Positions 20,101 through 29,707 of a stretch of DNA of 64,000 nt are shown here, one piece after another; position 1 is the stretch's first letter, and each line of letters opens with the position of its first letter. The stretch is taken from assembly GCF_003268005.1 (NCBI RefSeq), contig NZ_CP014213.1:1426001-1490000 (forward strand). The letters run 5' to 3'. Under the pieces are notes generated by a model. It was not told the DNA's origin. It saw only the letters and a program-made list of their open reading frames with translations, and searched no databases. This stretch comes from Methanosphaera sp. BMS (GTDB lineage Archaea; Methanobacteriota; Methanobacteria; Methanobacteriales; Methanobacteriaceae). Made by a program: the position numbers and the translations under genes.

Positions 20101-21915
20101 GTAGATAACTGCGTCATTTTGACTTGTGATTGTAGCGTTGATTAATTTGGAGTTGGCCTCTGATGTTAACAGTACATGTATATTGTCAAATACAAAGTCC
20201 TTATTAATCAAGTCACCGGAAAATACTATTTTAGTACCGTTAGCTACAACATCACTTTTTAGAACTGCATTTTCATCGAAGTATTCATTGTAGTTTTCAT
20301 CGGTTATGGTTAATGAAGAGACTATTGGAAGGTTTCCTTGAAGTGTTGTTGCTGTTGTTGCCCCGGTAACAGAATTGTCACCATATACCGCTCCGGCATA
20401 TAAGGTGTTGTTTATGATTTTTGCATTACGTGCAGCGGTATTGAGTATTGCAATTGTCGTGTCACTTCTACTTGAAATTGTATTGTCTATAACTGTAGCG
20501 TTTGCACCGTTTATTCTTAGAACATTGTTCATCGTATTGTTTCTTACAATTGTATTGTTTGTTATGTATAATGCATATCCATATTTTTTATTAGGTACGT
20601 CGATAGTATTATTTTCAATTATAATACTATAGTTTCCAACTGAGTGTATTCCAAATGCAGGTTTTGTTGTTGAGGTCATTGATGTAAACAGTGTTGATTC
20701 TTGAATGTCTATAAATTGATTGTTGGTATAGTTTTGAGATATGATTGATCCACGAGTACCATTTACTATGTAAATACCAGTACTATGATTGAAAGTACAA
20801 TTATTCACGGAAATATTTGCTTTTCCAACGTTTATATCACATTGCTGGTTATTTATAAAGTTACAGTTTTCCACTTCAGTTAGTGATCCCTCTGAATCGT
20901 ACTGATTGTATATATCGGCAGTACCAGTATTTACATATATCGTTGGACCGTTTTTATAAGTACTTGTACCATCATATCCTATTCCACCTTCAAATGTTGA
21001 ATTAGACAGATATAATATCTTATCATTAGTTACGGCACCCCATCTAGCATAATTGTTTAATACATAGATGTTGTTTATGTATGCCGTACCGTTGTTATAA
21101 ACTGCTGATCCAAAGTTACCCGTACTTACTGATTTTGTCTGATTTTCAAAGGTACAGTTTTCCACATACAATACTCCAGTAGGTTGATTTCTTATACCTG
21201 CACCAATACCTGCATGATTCTGATAGAAGTAAATGTTTGAAGCGTTTAATGTACCATGGTTGCTTATTGTAGCACCAACACATTTTTGCATTGAATCTCC
21301 ACCGCCTGTATCATTAACCCATGCATTTTGTACTTTGAAATCCTTAATTGTGATAAGTCCATTACCTTCGGTAATGTTCATTATCATATTACCGCTTCCT
21401 ATCCAGAAAGACCAGATATCACTACTTCCCCAATGATATGGTTCGGTATTGATAACGTATTCTGCTTCACCGTCAATGATGGTTTTATCTACCCCATCAC
21501 CGATGAGGTTTATGAAGTACTGACCATTGACTGTTAGGTTTGTGTTTCCTTCTCCTTTGTAAGTTCCTTCAAGGATATGTATATTATATACGTTTTCAGA
21601 GTCAGCTTTTGATATTGCGGTATTTATTGTTTTAAATGGACTTGTCTGTGATCCATCATTTTCGTCATTACCGTTTGAATCTGAAACATAATAATCCACA
21701 CTTGTTTCAGGAGCTTGTTTTAAATTCTTTTTGATTTCCATGTTCTTATTATTATCAATCGATATATCATCCATTTGATTATCTTCAACCTGGATTGAAG
21801 ATGATGCATCACTAACGGTATCATCATTGATATCATCAGCAGATACTGCGGTGATACCCAACAATAATATCATTAATGTAGCAAATAAGAACATTCTTTT
21901 AACATTCATATTCAT
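17179..21915 (-). CDS. giant adhesin-like surface protein 2 (beta-helix)
   Basis: A 1578-residue secreted protein. It has a signal peptide (about 1-26, ending TAVSADD) and an acidic, Asn-rich linker, then YYVSDSNGNDENDGSQTSPFKTINTAIS, the usual opening of a pectate-lyase/DUF1565-type parallel beta-helix. Beta-helix repeats rich in Asn and Thr fill residues about 85-1260. Four Ig-like modules close the protein, and two contain the GKVVFK(V/L)NGKTxKDENGK motif. It ends TLTVIN with no membrane anchor. It lacks the long Ig array of adhesin 1. CGGAG precedes the start. The likely role is cell-surface attachment or glycan contact. Confidence 0.92.
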   Translation of the reverse strand: MNMNVKRMFLFATLMILLLGITAVSADDINDDTVSDASSSIQVEDNQMDDISIDNNKNMEIKKNLKQAPETSVDYYVSDSNGNDENDGSQTSPFKTINTAISKADSENVYNIHILEGTYKGEGNTNLTVNGQYFINLIGDGVDKTIIDGEAEYVINTEPYHWGSSDIWSFWIGSGNMIMNITEGNGLITIKDFKVQNAWVNDTGGGDSMQKCVGATISNHGTLNASNIYFYQNHAGIGAGIRNQPTGVLYVENCTFENQTKSVSTGNFGSAVYNNGTAYINNIYVLNNYARWGAVTNDKILYLSNSTFEGGIGYDGTSTYKNGPTIYVNTGTADIYNQYDSEGSLTEVENCNFINNQQCDINVGKANISVNNCTFNHSTGIYIVNGTRGSIISQNYTNNQFIDIQESTLFTSMTSTTKPAFGIHSVGNYSIIIENNTIDVPNKKYGYALYITNNTIVRNNTMNNVLRINGANATVIDNTISSRSDTTIAILNTAARNAKIINNTLYAGAVYGDNSVTGATTATTLQGNLPIVSSLTITDENYNEYFDENAVLKSDVVANGTKIVFSGDLINKDFVFDNIHVLLTSEANSKLINATITSQNDAVIYLQNIKINNTKNDKGYVILLDSEDNILKNTSITVDTDKELQAIKIEKDLNTITNCTINMTAAAGDVEWYENYAMGYVPTVAVFIRSSDNFINNSKIFVYGSKVAEGAFSPTVDGVDIQSKAVGEYVVGNELRNTRINVTGGSYVYGLNMARAKDTYSTLTYYIVNSTNCAYALQIGDGQDNQMAGYVTSYADNQAYGAYITAMATGKTTNTNFSKLYIQDTNAPEVFGIYVDGASGVELANATYTLTGGVVKAVDIHSDYLGNTPENIFINALKISVINEDEASEFMTISNSSNVTITNSNMTSQAGKGISLTDVTDATVVGNYINANNVVGGNAAVTSNLEAVIENNTPTIALLTDDTYSTLFDENGNYISDATVLGLAGDLHNKDLTFDKTVSVNLTNTGDYTIYEGTIKLSDLNPETPSTIQTTINVIGVNFNNTDKMVFDDKLADKTKRTVKFANSTINVTGSDIVAFSSSNATPISLEIAASDITMTGNNVIVVNFNGLNRTQSLNINGNTIDVSALDTAIIVNASKASARLYNNSITQKAAESITARYDNCTISSYNFRYNNIISEGDTVSVLEYFKNDTTSAYISDNNMTLTSSNPINAISIIGSKGANVQNNNIIVNAENGEVPVVYSNATTSVQNNYILAYDVAGNDAVSTKGTNTKNSPNATAPVQSSIIVDDVTATIGQTVTVTAFVTDAKNNSIPRGTVTFTDSAGNTLATVDVVDGQASFDVKYNKPTDLEVTASFTNNKYFTNSECLFNITFAKKEVTLTLDEVTLTPGKTTTLTARLVDNEGNNLNVGKVVFKVNGKTVKDENGKVIYAKVVDGVASVDYLVDNALADKNVTITAQYMGSSNYDKVTVDEEVSVGKKQVTMTIDDIPEVTVGSTVTIKANIVDSDNNPVNGGKVVFKLNGKTLKDENGKVIYAKVINGIATIENYDLGSLKANTYQLQAVFTSPTFDKAQTNTTLTVIN

Positions 21916-22206
21916 TTTATTTTCTCCGACATAATTTTCAAATTAATATAGTATTAACTTAAACAATATACAATCATTATAAAGCAATATTTATATTATA
22001 TAAAGTAAAGTTAATATGAGTATATTTGTAAAAATAAATATATATTTTTTAATATAATAAAAAAATTCAATAATAATACTAAAAAGAATCTTTGATGAAA
22101 AATACTTTTTTAAAGTTATTTGCTCATCATCAGAAACAGTAATTAAAAATAATTAGAATCATATACAAATAATATAATAGCGAATAATAAACAAACAGGT
22201 TATAAA

Positions 22207-23892
22207 ATGATTAAAGTTGAAAATCTAACGAAAATTTACAAATTAAAAAACAACAACAAAATCAAGGCATTGGATAATGTTTCATTTGAAATAAAAGATA
22301 ATGAACGATTTGGAATCATGGGAATCAGTGGTTCCGGTAAATCAACGCTCATGAGAATATTAAGAGGGGTTGAAGACTTTGATGAAGGAAAAATCATAAT
22401 TGATGATATGGAAATAACACCTAAGAACTATTCATCATACAAAAATGATTTAAGGGAAAAAACATCAATTCACCTTCAAAGATCATTCGGATTATGGTCA
22501 AAAACAGCACTGGAAAATGTTATTCACAAATTGCATGGACTGAAAATAGGTGATGAATCCAATGTAATAATAGATGAGGTAAAGGAAGAATACATGGATG
22601 AGGCACTGGACATATTGGATACTGTTGGCCTTAAAGAGAAGGCAAACCATTTTGCACCGGTTCTTAGTGGTGGAGAAAAACAAAGACTTGTACTTGCAAG
22701 ACAATTAGCAAAAAAACCTGAAATACTACTGTTAGATGAACCAGCTACAATGAGCAGCCCTAAGAAAAAATTCGAAGTACTTGATACGATTAAAAAAATC
22801 AATGAAAAATACGGTACAACTGTCATAATGGTAAGTCATCAACCTGAAATACAAGAATATGTCTCAGAACGCATAATGCTTATATATAACGGTAAGGTAG
22901 AAAAGATTGACACCCCTGAAAAAATAATAGAGGAATTTACCAAAAATGAGGAAGAGATATATCCAATTGCTGATATGGATCGCAGCCAACCAATCATAAA
23001 AGTGACGGATTTACATAAAGACTTCTACCTTTATAAGGGAGGACATGTACTTACAATAGATAATGTATCATTCAGTGTAAATAAGGGAGAAATATTATCA
23101 ATCATAGGCCCTACCGGCAGTGGAAAGACTGAAATATTAAAGATGATTGCAGGATTTGAATTAGAGGATAGCGGCTCAATTGAAATATTGACCAATGACC
23201 AATGGATTAACATGGCCGATTATGGTGAAAACCGTATGCAGATTAGAAAAAATATGGGATTTATGCACCAGGAATTTGCCCTTACCCCTCATACACCTAT
23301 ACTCGAACAGATAGGAACACACCTTTCACCCAAAACAGACAAAACCTATGAAAATGCCATTGCCAAGGCCAAAGAAATTGGGTTATCCGATGAATCATTG
23401 GATGTAATATATCAATTGACTGATTTATCAAGAACAGAGGCAATCACCAAGCTTGAAAAGGTTAACCTTGGACCGGAAATACTGAACATACTCTTCCCAC
23501 CACTTAATAATGATGATGTGATTGACTATACAATACCAGTATTTGAAGCATTGGATCTGCCACTTCCACTTCTTAACAGACAGTTTATCGAATTGTCCGG
23601 TGGTCAGAAAGTGAGAGTAGCCATTGCAACAGTATTGGCCTCAAAACCTGATATACTGATACTGGATGAACCGTTTGGTGACCTTGATCCGATAACGTTG
23701 AGAATTGTTGCAAATTCGCTTAAAAAGATTAATGAACAATTCAATACGACAATCATCTTGGTAAGTCATACCATGGACTTTGTCAAAGAGGTATCCACAA
23801 GATCCATTTATATCAACAAGGGAAAACTAGTGGCAGATGGAGATGTTGATGAAGTTGTCGATAAGTTTATAGAAGATGAAAATAAAGAGTGA
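22207..23892 (+). CDS. AtwA-like double ABC ATPase (methyl-CoM reductase system component A2 family)
   Basis: A 561-residue cytoplasmic protein with two complete ABC ATPase domains and no membrane part. Domain 1 has Walker A GISGSGKST (about 39-47), signature LSGGEKQ (about 153) and Walker B LLLDEP. Domain 2 has Walker A GPTGSGKTE (about 301), signature LSGGQKV (about 464) and Walker B LILDEP followed by FGDLDP. This matches component A2 (AtwA), which helps ATP-dependent activation of the nickel enzyme methyl-coenzyme M reductase. It lacks the Cys-rich insert seen in the gene at 63199, and the D-loop of domain 1 is replaced by ATMSSPKKK, so it is a paralogue whose precise job may differ. The universal stress gene follows closely. 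Confidence 0.85.
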   Translation: MIKVENLTKIYKLKNNNKIKALDNVSFEIKDNERFGIMGISGSGKSTLMRILRGVEDFDEGKIIIDDMEITPKNYSSYKNDLREKTSIHLQRSFGLWSKTALENVIHKLHGLKIGDESNVIIDEVKEEYMDEALDILDTVGLKEKANHFAPVLSGGEKQRLVLARQLAKKPEILLLDEPATMSSPKKKFEVLDTIKKINEKYGTTVIMVSHQPEIQEYVSERIMLIYNGKVEKIDTPEKIIEEFTKNEEEIYPIADMDRSQPIIKVTDLHKDFYLYKGGHVLTIDNVSFSVNKGEILSIIGPTGSGKTEILKMIAGFELEDSGSIEILTNDQWINMADYGENRMQIRKNMGFMHQEFALTPHTPILEQIGTHLSPKTDKTYENAIAKAKEIGLSDESLDVIYQLTDLSRTEAITKLEKVNLGPEILNILFPPLNNDDVIDYTIPVFEALDLPLPLLNRQFIELSGGQKVRVAIATVLASKPDILILDEPFGDLDPITLRIVANSLKKINEQFNTTIILVSHTMDFVKEVSTRSIYINKGKLVADGDVDEVVDKFIEDENKE

Positions 23893-23897
23893 TTAGA

Positions 23898-24287
23898 ATG
23901 TATGAAAGAATATTGGTATTGACCGATGGGTCTGATAATGCAAAAAATGCTGGAATTGAAGCTGTTAAACTGGCAAAAAAACTCGATGCAAGTGTTGTGA
24001 TAACATATATCTTTGATCAGAGATTAGCAACAATTGCCAATCAGGAAGAGGAGGGACAAAAATTCATAAATGCGATTAAGGATTACGCGATAGAAGAAAA
24101 TATTGGTGCCGAGGACTTGCTGATATATGGCAGCCGTAAGAATGATGTGATGATTATTGCAAGAAAAAGTGATGTTGATTTAATTGTCATGGCAAGACAC
24201 GGCAATACAAAAAATAAAAGTACCTTGATGGGTGAATTTACTGAATTTGTAGTTAAAAACATCCCACTACCAGTATTACTCATATAA
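23898..24287 (+). CDS. universal stress protein (UspA family)
   Basis: About 129 residues with the Usp fold: an opening YERILVLTDGSDNAKNAGIEA, a central VDLIVMARHG, and a final strand IPLPVLLI. The ATP-binding motif G-2x-G-9x-G(S/T) is degenerate: after RHG the sequence reads NTKNKSTLMGEF, lacking the second Gly and the GS. ATP binding is therefore doubtful. The frame can start at a GTG overlapping the AtwA-like stop, but ATG at 23898 fits the family start better. It is surely cotranscribed with the AtwA-like gene. Confidence 0.85.
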   Translation: MYERILVLTDGSDNAKNAGIEAVKLAKKLDASVVITYIFDQRLATIANQEEEGQKFINAIKDYAIEENIGAEDLLIYGSRKNDVMIIARKSDVDLIVMARHGNTKNKSTLMGEFTEFVVKNIPLPVLLI

Positions 24288-24298
24288 AATAAATCGGA

Positions 24299-25360
24299 TT
24301 AATCATCCAACAGATATTCATTTACAGAATCTATCACATAATCAATTATTTGATTGATGGATTCAAACTCCACTATTTTTTTATCAAGACTTAAAAATGA
24401 ATTTGTCAATACGATTATGGATTTACTGATATCTTTTAAGGTCAATAACCCCGTCTGGTATTCATCCACCAAATTGAGCATGCAGCTTATCCATGAAACA
24501 TAATATTCATCCTTGTTAAATTGGTAGAATAAACTTGCATATTCAACTAAACTGACACAATTTAATTTATCATAAAAGTCGTCAAATGTTATGTTGAATC
24601 TTGAAAGTCTGCTTAGTACTGTTTTTTGATAATCAGGACACATCCCCGTTTGCAGGTATAATGCCTCAAGGACCGCTTCTCTTACAGATTTGCCAATTAG
24701 TTCTCCAAGCTTGGAATGTTTACCTGCATTTTCAAGGTGATTGTCGCTTGAGGTGTTTGATATTACACATACCCCATCTGTACCTGTTCCTGTAGCGATA
24801 TGTGTGGAAAAATTACTTTGAATTTTTAAGTCCTCTAGAACACTGGTTTTTGCCTCTGTTATGGTTATGAGTGCTGTTGTTAAAGTACCTGCCTCCATAT
24901 TAGCATCGATGAATGTTATTATGTTTATTGTACCTGTAATTGGCTGGTATTTGTTATTGTATTCATAGAATGATGCATTATCTCCTGCTTTTACGGCATT
25001 TTTATCTGCCCCGGCTGTTACTATGGTAGTTACGCTTAATTCTTTATAGTTTTTAGTAATTATTGAATAGAAATCCATGTTTGCGGATGTTATGAGTCCG
25101 GTTGATTTGTCAGGATCTAATCCCAGCTCATTAAATCGTTTTATTTGAAAGTTTTTACTGGTTAATTCTTCAATAATCGGATAATCGCTTTGTGTTAATG
25201 ATTGATTAACTACATTCTGCATGTTTTCCTGATAACCAGCATTATGCCATGATGAAATTAATAGATTATTGTCAACATTCAATTTTAATACGATTGCATT
25301 ATCTATAAGAGATATATTGAACTTTTCATTATTATACAATCTTCTAGAATAATTTGACAT
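24299..25360 (-). CDS. cbiZ: adenosylcobinamide amidohydrolase, CbiZ family
   Basis: A 353-residue protein. The central region carries the CbiZ pattern: STGLITSANMDF (about 98), TTIVTAGADKNAVKAGD, GTINIITFIDANMEAGTLTTA, ITEAKTSVLEDL, GTGTDGVCV and HSKLGELIGKSVREAV. CbiZ removes the aminopropanol or nucleotide tail of cobinamide-type corrinoids to give adenosyl-cobyric acid, allowing salvage and remodelling of foreign B12 forms. A C-terminal helical domain of about 110 residues is present as in longer archaeal members. The frame extends upstream into the tRNA gene, so I use ATG at 25360, which follows CTGGTG. Confidence 0.85.
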   Translation of the reverse strand: MSNYSRRLYNNEKFNISLIDNAIVLKLNVDNNLLISSWHNAGYQENMQNVVNQSLTQSDYPIIEELTSKNFQIKRFNELGLDPDKSTGLITSANMDFYSIITKNYKELSVTTIVTAGADKNAVKAGDNASFYEYNNKYQPITGTINIITFIDANMEAGTLTTALITITEAKTSVLEDLKIQSNFSTHIATGTGTDGVCVISNTSSDNHLENAGKHSKLGELIGKSVREAVLEALYLQTGMCPDYQKTVLSRLSRFNITFDDFYDKLNCVSLVEYASLFYQFNKDEYYVSWISCMLNLVDEYQTGLLTLKDISKSIIVLTNSFLSLDKKIVEFESINQIIDYVIDSVNEYLLDD

Positions 25361-25399
25361 AATAAACACCAGGTAAAAATAAAAAAAATAGAGTATAAT

Positions 25400-25470
25400 A
25401 GTCCTTAGCGGAGTCGAACCGCTGTCACAAGATCCAGAGTCTCGTAGGATTGCCACTACCCTAAAGGACT
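25400..25470 (-). tRNA. tRNA-Gln (anticodon CTG)
   Basis: Read on the minus strand, a 71-base cloverleaf begins AGTCCTT and ends AAGGACT (acceptor stem of seven pairs). The D-arm is GGGTAGTGGCAATCC, the anticodon stem is CGAGA/TCTTG around loop CTCTGGA (anticodon CTG), and the T-arm is CAGCGGTTCGACTCCGCT. No CCA is encoded. A TATA-like ATTATATATATC lies just upstream (about 25480-25492). Confidence 0.93.
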
Positions 25471-25688
25471 ATGTTAATCGATATATATAATACTATGATA
25501 ATCATAATATTTATACTTAATCCATGTTATTGGGACCATAATAGAAAATGAATGGAAAATTATCCAACTGGGAATTTAACTATCATTTAGTTAATCATTA
25601 TTAAGAATTGTTTTAATTTAAAGACATCATAAAGGATATATGAAAAAAAATGATTAAAACTATAAATACTACTAAATACAATATCTAA

Positions 25689-26270
<582 letters not shown>

Positions 26271-26282
26271 GGGATGTTTAAA

Positions 26283-27464
26283 ATGGGATTTATCAGAGAT
26301 TCTATCCATGGGGATCTGCATTTAACCGATTTTGAGTTGAAGTTAGTAGATACAGTGGAGATGCAACGGTTAAGACGAATAAAACAATTGGGTTTTACCA
26401 GCCTAGTATATCCAGGTGCAAACCATACTAGATTTGAACATTCAATAGGTACTTTATCCTTGGCAGACAAGCTAGCCACCAGACTAGAGTTAGAGGAAGA
26501 TGTGGTGGAATTACTAAGGGTATGTGCATTACTCCATGATATCGGACATGCACCCTTTTCACATGTATCCGAAAGAGCATTGAGTCATAAGCATGAGACG
26601 ATTACCAAGGAAATAATTAAAAATTCACCAATAACTGACATTATCACCGAAAGATTCAACGCCAATTACATCACAAAAATCATTGATGGACAGACAAAAT
26701 ACGGTAAGATTATCTCAGGCGACCTTGACGTGGATCGTATGGATTACCTGGCCAGAGATTCCTATTATACAGGTGTTGCATATGGAGTTATAGATACGGA
26801 ACGTTTATTATACAGCCTGAAATATGATGATAATGATGATTTGATAATCACACAGAAAGGTGTTCAAGCAGCCGAATCAACCCTCCTTGCAAGATACTTC
26901 ATGTATCCTACAGTGTATCAGCACCATACAACCAGAATCGTCAATAGCATGTTTAGAGTATGCCTGAAACGTATGTTGGAAGACAATGTTGTCCAAGAAA
27001 GAGAGCTGAGATATCTTGATGATGGAGATTTAATAAACATTGCCAGAAACACCAAAGGACTTCCTGAAAAAACCATGAAAAACCTTGATACGAGACATTT
27101 GTACAAAAAAACAGACACCATTAATCTGGCAGACATAGATGATCCTGAAAAAATATTCCAGATGGATAAAAAAGTCTTGAAAGATGCTGAAGAGGATATT
27201 GCATACAAATTAGACATTAACACGGATGAAGTAATAATTGATTTACCTGAATCATTATCATATAAGGAAATGTGTATCCAAGTAGAAACAGACAGCGGAC
27301 TTAAATCACTGACAGAAGTATCAACAGTGATAAATTCACTTAAAAAAGCCCAGTACAACTATGCTGACTTAGCATTATACTTATCCAAGGAAAACAAGGA
27401 AAAAGCATTACGTAATAATATTAAGATAGAAGATTATTTGAGCATCCCAAGTGATAAAAAATGA
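26283..27464 (+). CDS. HD-domain phosphohydrolase (dGTPase/SAMHD1-like)
   Basis: About 393 residues. It opens FIRDSIHGDLHLTDFE, then VEMQRLRRIKQLG, HTRFEHSIGTLSLA and LLHDIGHAPFSH (about residue 85), the metal-binding H...HD...D pattern of HD phosphohydrolases in the dGTPase/SAMHD1 group. GDLDVDRMDYLARDSYYTG is also typical. These enzymes cleave triphosphates from nucleotides; the substrate here is unknown. An ATG three codons upstream lacks a ribosome binding site, whereas GGGATG lies properly before ATG 26283. It sits 12 bases after nadM and overlaps the next gene. Confidence 0.88.
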   Translation: MGFIRDSIHGDLHLTDFELKLVDTVEMQRLRRIKQLGFTSLVYPGANHTRFEHSIGTLSLADKLATRLELEEDVVELLRVCALLHDIGHAPFSHVSERALSHKHETITKEIIKNSPITDIITERFNANYITKIIDGQTKYGKIISGDLDVDRMDYLARDSYYTGVAYGVIDTERLLYSLKYDDNDDLIITQKGVQAAESTLLARYFMYPTVYQHHTTRIVNSMFRVCLKRMLEDNVVQERELRYLDDGDLINIARNTKGLPEKTMKNLDTRHLYKKTDTINLADIDDPEKIFQMDKKVLKDAEEDIAYKLDINTDEVIIDLPESLSYKEMCIQVETDSGLKSLTEVSTVINSLKKAQYNYADLALYLSKENKEKALRNNIKIEDYLSIPSDKK

Positions 27465-27703
27465 AACGAGTGATTAAAAAAGAACTTACAGAAAAGGAAT
27501 ATTCCAAGTTTATTAAAGAATTATTGGCCATTAATGAAAAAAAGGGCCATCTACCAGAATACATTGAATTTGATGATTGCAGGATTTTTAAGATTGAATA
27601 TATTGAAACCATTGAAAATGTTAATAAGTTCATACTGGAAAACGGCAGACATCCTGAAAACATCATCATATACCAGCAAAAACATAACAGGCACATTTCA
27701 TGA
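27461..27703 (+). CDS. small protein resembling pseudomurein-binding repeats
   Basis: An 80-residue protein that overlaps the HD gene by four bases (ATGA), so it is translationally coupled. It contains two related segments, LLAINEKKGHLPEYIEF and FILENGRHPENIIIY, whose pattern (F/L...N/KGxLPxYI) resembles the pseudomurein-binding repeat found in Methanobacteriales cell-wall proteins. It has no signal peptide, so wall binding would be odd. Alternatively it is an unrelated cytoplasmic partner of the HD enzyme. Family assignment is tentative. Confidence 0.7.
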   Translation: MKRVIKKELTEKEYSKFIKELLAINEKKGHLPEYIEFDDCRIFKIEYIETIENVNKFILENGRHPENIIIYQQKHNRHIS

Positions 27704-28138
27704 TTGTTCCTCTTTAAAAATTAAATGACACTACTTTAATTTTGAAAAAAGCATCCCCTATTTTTCCATCCATATCACCTTTTAAATTTATGATAATTTT
27801 TTGAATAATGAAAGCCAATGCACCCCGTTAAATATATTTTTAATTAATTTTTTCCAATTTTACTTCCAAAACACAACAAATACATGTAATCATAGCATTT
27901 ATGATTTATGGTTAAATTTAACCACTTTTTTCAAGGCAATCGTTAATTTTTAGTATCGGAATTAATGACTGCATATTTATTCCAACATGGAAAAATAAGC
28001 TTGAAAATACTGTTTTAAAAAGTTTTCTTCAAATATACCATAAAAAAGAGTAAAAATATTAATTTAAAATTAATAAACAGTAAAAAACAGGAAGACAATA
28101 TAATATTTATAGATAAAAAAGAGGGGATTTAAAGAAGT
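27704..28138. other. 435-bp region between convergent genes, with inverted repeats
   Basis: No gene is seen. AAAATTAAA (27717-27725) pairs with TTTAATTTT (27735-27743), a weak AT-only hairpin that may end the nadM operon. A perfect 16-base palindrome, TGGTTAAATTTAACCA, lies at 27909-27924. As both flanking genes point inward, no promoter is expected here, and the length is greater than needed for two terminators. Confidence 0.5.
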
Positions 28139-29632
28139 TTAACTTCTTGGATGGTAGTTAGGGCTTTCATTGGTAATTGTTATGTCATGAGGATGACTTT
28201 CACTCATACCATTTGGTGTTATGTGTACCAATTCAGCTTTTTCATGCATTTCTTTAATGGATTTTGCTCCCACATAACCCATGGATGATTTTAAACCACC
28301 CATTAATTGGAATACTATTTGTTCTGCCGGTCCTTTGTATGGGACTACTCCTTCTATTCCTTCAGGTACCAGTTTTGTAGAGTTCATGTTGCTTCCGGAT
28401 GTTTGGAAATACCTATCCTTACCTGCACCGACTCCACCGGTCATTGCACCTAATGATCCCATTCCACGGTATTGTTTGTATTTACGGCCGTTTCTAATGG
28501 TCATTTCACCGGGAGATTCTGTTGTACCTGCTAGTATACTTCCCACCATTACCGCATTTGCACCTACTGCCAATGCTTTTGCAACATCACCAGAGTATCT
28601 TAAACCACCGTCAGCTATTACCGGTACACCATAGTCTTCTGCTACATCTGCAACACTTGAAACTGCACTTAGTTGAGGTACTCCTACACCTGCTACAATT
28701 CTGGTAGTACATATTGAACCTGGACCAATACCTACTTTAATTCCATCAATTTCCGCTTTTAATATATCTTCTGCAGCTTTTCTTGTAGCGATGTTACCTA
28801 ATAATAGATCTGATTCTATGTTTTTGTTCATTTCTTTGGCAGATTTTATTATATCTGTTTTATGTCCATGAGCACTGTCTATTGCTATAATATCCACACC
28901 CGCATCACTTAATGCCATTGCCCTATCTGTGTCGAATGGTCCACATGCCGCTGCAACTATGTATCGTCCGTTTTTATCCCTTACTGCATTTGGATATTTT
29001 TTTCTTTCAAGAATGTCCTTCATTGTGACTATGCCCACTAACTTTTTATCGTCACTGACAACAGGCAATCTTTCAACCTTATTTTCATAAGCCAAATCCA
29101 GTGCTGTTTCAGTATCGGTGTCCTCGGAGATTGTTACAACATTATGTGTCATGGCCTCGGATACTTTTTTATCTGCGGCTTTTCCCCTGAGTGGTTTTAT
29201 GTCCCTACGACTGATTATACCAACAACTATATCTTCATCAGTAACGACAGGAAGCCCACTGACTCCTTCTATATCCATTATTTCCTGTGCTTGTGCTACT
29301 GTTTCATCAGGAGATATTGTAATTACTTCCTTAACTGTTAATTCATTTGCATATTTTACTTTACGTACTTCCTGTACTTCCTGTTCGATGGTCATGTTTC
29401 TGTGGATTACACCTAATCCACCCTGTCGTGCTAATGCCACAGCCATTTGTGATTCTGTTACAGTATCCATTGCTGAGCTTACAACTGGTATGTTTAAATT
29501 GTAATTTGTTGATACTTTTGTACCTAATGTCACATCTTTAGGTTCTATACTTGATAAACCAGGTTTTATTAAAAAATCATCAAATGTAAAAGTATCTTCT
29601 GCTTTAGTTAATTTATCTGTATATTTACTCAT
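28139..29632 (-). CDS. guaB: inosine-5'-monophosphate dehydrogenase
   Basis: A 497-residue IMP dehydrogenase that makes XMP with NAD, the first committed step to GMP. The TIM barrel contains [11 protein letters not shown] with the catalytic Cys near residue 305. [17 protein letters not shown] and the flap RGMGSLGAM are also present. Two CBS domains (about 95-205) are inserted as usual and are likely nucleotide sensors. Length and start (after GGAGGGGAAATA) are normal. It is 75 bases from mfnB on the same strand. Confidence 0.96.
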   Translation of the reverse strand: MSKYTDKLTKAEDTFTFDDFLIKPGLSSIEPKDVTLGTKVSTNYNLNIPVVSSAMDTVTESQMAVALARQGGLGVIHRNMTIEQEVQEVRKVKYANELTVKEVITISPDETVAQAQEIMDIEGVSGLPVVTDEDIVVGIISRRDIKPLRGKAADKKVSEAMTHNVVTISEDTDTETALDLAYENKVERLPVVSDDKKLVGIVTMKDILERKKYPNAVRDKNGRYIVAAACGPFDTDRAMALSDAGVDIIAIDSAHGHKTDIIKSAKEMNKNIESDLLLGNIATRKAAEDILKAEIDGIKVGIGPGSICTTRIVAGVGVPQLSAVSSVADVAEDYGVPVIADGGLRYSGDVAKALAVGANAVMVGSILAGTTESPGEMTIRNGRKYKQYRGMGSLGAMTGGVGAGKDRYFQTSGSNMNSTKLVPEGIEGVVPYKGPAEQIVFQLMGGLKSSMGYVGAKSIKEMHEKAELVHITPNGMSESHPHDITITNESPNYHPRS

Positions 29633-29707
29633 TATTTCCCCTCCATTTGAATATCAAATTATTCTATGAATTAAATATATTATTATTATTTTTATTAAAA
29701 CAAATAA

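Noticed and set aside
13430-21537. Many open frames on the + strand opposite the adhesin genes
   Set aside because: They mirror the repetitive Asn/Thr codons of the real genes, have no ribosome sites and repeat with the 573-bp unit.
25361-25456. Longer N-terminus for CbiZ
   Set aside because: It would be read from within the tRNA-Gln gene; the ATG at 25360 has a proper ribosome site.
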